A stretch of DNA of 64,000 nucleotides from Linanthus parryae (Eukaryota > Streptophyta > Magnoliopsida > Ericales > Polemoniaceae): assembly GCA_023055425.1 (NCBI GenBank), contig JALGPY010000013.1, positions 13,739,735 to 13,803,734 of the forward strand. Reading direction: 5' to 3'. Position numbers and translations under genes: made by a program. Shown one piece after another: positions 62,961-64,000 of the stretch. Below the pieces are notes generated by a model, which was not told the DNA's origin, ran no database searches, and worked only from the letters and a program-made list of their open reading frames with translations. The stretch's first letter is position 1, and the number at the start of each line of letters is the position of its first letter.

Positions 62961-64000
62961 TCATAACCTGTTGAGCCTTGAAGGAACCGCATTGAAGCGA
63001 TGAATCCGGGCTCGACCTATGATCATGTGATATGTGGTGTTTGCGTCTATGACATAGAACTTTGCTGAGCACTTGATTTTGCCAATCTGAACGCCCAGGC
63101 GGATCCATCCGATCGTCATTCTAGAGTCGCTTCCGAATCCCATCAGCGGAGATGGACACCTGACGATCTTGTGCTCGGGGATCCCTGCTAGCTTCAGTGT
63201 GTGGAGCGAAACGACGTTGACCGCTGCTCCTCCATCGACGAATGCTCGTTTGAACTCGACGCCATTGATGATGGCCGTCACGTACAGAGGCCTCTGGTGG
63301 CTCGCATCTGTCTTCTTGTCGTTGGCAGAAAAGGACATAATCTTTTCTGTAGAGCGAGACGCCCTGATGACTTTCCCGTTGGAAACTACAAGATCCTCCT
63401 CATATTCCTCCGCTATCCTCAAGATTGCTTTCGTCATATCTGTCCGGCACTTCTCGGAGAAGTTCATCTCGTCGAAGAATCTGCTAAAGCCGTGCGACCC
63501 CTTCATCCGGTCGGCACGTTCATCTTCTGTGTCTACACTGTAGTCTTCATCATTATTGACTTCGGCAATGATGGGCAGGCCATCCTCTGCGACTTCTTCC
63601 AAGTCTACGATCGAGATCATGGCGACCTCTTTGCCTTTTGAGTCTTGCTCCGCATGGGCAGGAAGCGGATTGTTGCGCACATCCTTCCTGTGATCGCTGA
63701 CGATCAGCTCACCGTTCTTCATCTTCTGTTCGAATGTAAACCTGAGCTTCTTAAATTCCACTGTGGGGTGCATGACCTTGCCGTGGTACTCGCACCACTT
63801 AGGGTCCCTCACCATCTCCTTGGAGGGTATCTTCTCAAACGGCGGTAGGACACCGTCCTTGCGCCACTGCCTGCAGAGGTCGCTTGCCTCCTCTACCGAG
63901 CATGGCAGAGGTGGTACGTCAAAGTTCACAACCTTCTCTTGCTTCTGGGGTGAAACTGTATTGACCTCAGCTTCGCGTCCCCTCTTGTAACTGAATCTCC
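62961..64000 (-). pseudogene. Tat-2 gag C-terminal part and protease (continues off window)
   Basis: Open from the window edge to 62961. Gag part: REAEVNTVSPQKQ, NFDVPPLPCSVEEASDLCRQW, CEYHGKVMHPTVEFKKL, acidic NNDEDYSVDTEDE. Protease: FKRAFVDGGAAVNVVSLHTL with the DGG active site of Tat elements, then FYVIDANTTYHMIIGRARIHR. It ends by frameshift after FNAVPS. The stretch missing from Tat-1 begins just after TEDE. Confidence 0.9.

Larger units (their letters stand above)
50845..64000 (-). mobile_element. Tat-2: Ty3/gypsy Tat-lineage retrotransposon with spliced antisense gene
   Basis: Right to left: gag (entering at the window edge), protease, RT, two RNase H domains, integrase, hairpins, 54-bp tandem array, an antisense intron-containing gene, polypurine tract and 3' LTR. 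At least 13 kb are in the window; the 5' LTR is outside. It is inserted in the Angela-2 5' LTR, and a target duplication near GGGGT is expected on the far side. Pol has several nonsense codons. This is the long, gene-carrying type of Tat element. Confidence 0.93.

Noticed and set aside
22..63990. Host protein-coding gene in the window
   Set aside because: I checked the only unassigned interval (36162-37958) and element spacers; no exon-like coding with known domains was found apart from the retrotransposon-borne antisense gene.

Overview
This window is plant nuclear DNA made almost entirely of nested LTR retrotransposons. I see no host gene, rRNA, tRNA or organellar sequence. Full-length 'Tat', Tekay/Del, SIRE and Angela-type elements, with tRNA-iMet primer-binding sites and 5-bp target duplications, point to an angiosperm, probably a eudicot; the species cannot be named from this. 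Nearly every coding region is broken by stops, frameshifts or deletions, as expected for repeat-rich heterochromatin.

Layout (+ coordinates). (1) 1-5817: Tat-1, a Ty3/gypsy Tat-lineage element on the minus strand with its 5' LTR at 5190-5817, a 2.2-kb internal deletion, and a 54-bp tandem array at the window edge. (2) 5818-36161: SIRE-1, a minus-strand Ty1/copia SIRE-type element interrupted three times: by Tat-1 (left), by a 2.16-kb probable solo LTR (9456-11613), and by a 20.6-kb Tekay/Del-like chromovirus (13943-34567, plus strand, TSD GATCT). The chromovirus carries Angela-1, a complete copia element (19608-27727, TSD ACGGA), in its gag. (3) 36162-37958: the only stretch not assigned to a retrotransposon, AT-rich with microsatellites and a diverged tandem duplication. 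(4) 37959-43560: SIRE-2 (minus), cut in its protease region by Angela-2 (43561-50844, minus), which is itself cut inside its 5' LTR by Tat-2. (5) 50845-64000: Tat-2 (minus), running off the right edge.

The most interesting object is in Tat-2. Between pol and the 3' LTR, on the strand opposite to gag-pol, lies a gene of about 1,300 codons (52186-56474) with five good GT-AG introns. Exon 1 encodes a plant-mobile-domain (aminotransferase-like) protein; the later exons are charged, with a coiled-coil end. A promoter-like block (TGACGTCA, telo-box, TATA-like) lies between the LTR and the ATG. Because the gene is antisense to the genomic RNA, its introns cannot be spliced from the RNA that is reverse-transcribed, so they can survive retrotransposition. 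Convergent transcription would meet at the 54-bp tandem array and hairpin-rich region. Extra and antisense ORFs and 3' tandem repeats are known for Tat-lineage elements; the intron-rich gene structure is what I would check first.

The nesting gives a relative time order: SIRE elements are oldest, the Tekay element next (its LTRs differ by roughly 10% in the stretch compared by eye), and Angela-1 is recent (about 20 substitutions over 1.34 kb of LTR by eye). Two deletions carry templated filler DNA (Tat-1 at 3443-3457 and the Angela-1 leader at 21111-21161), indicating error-prone break repair in this region.
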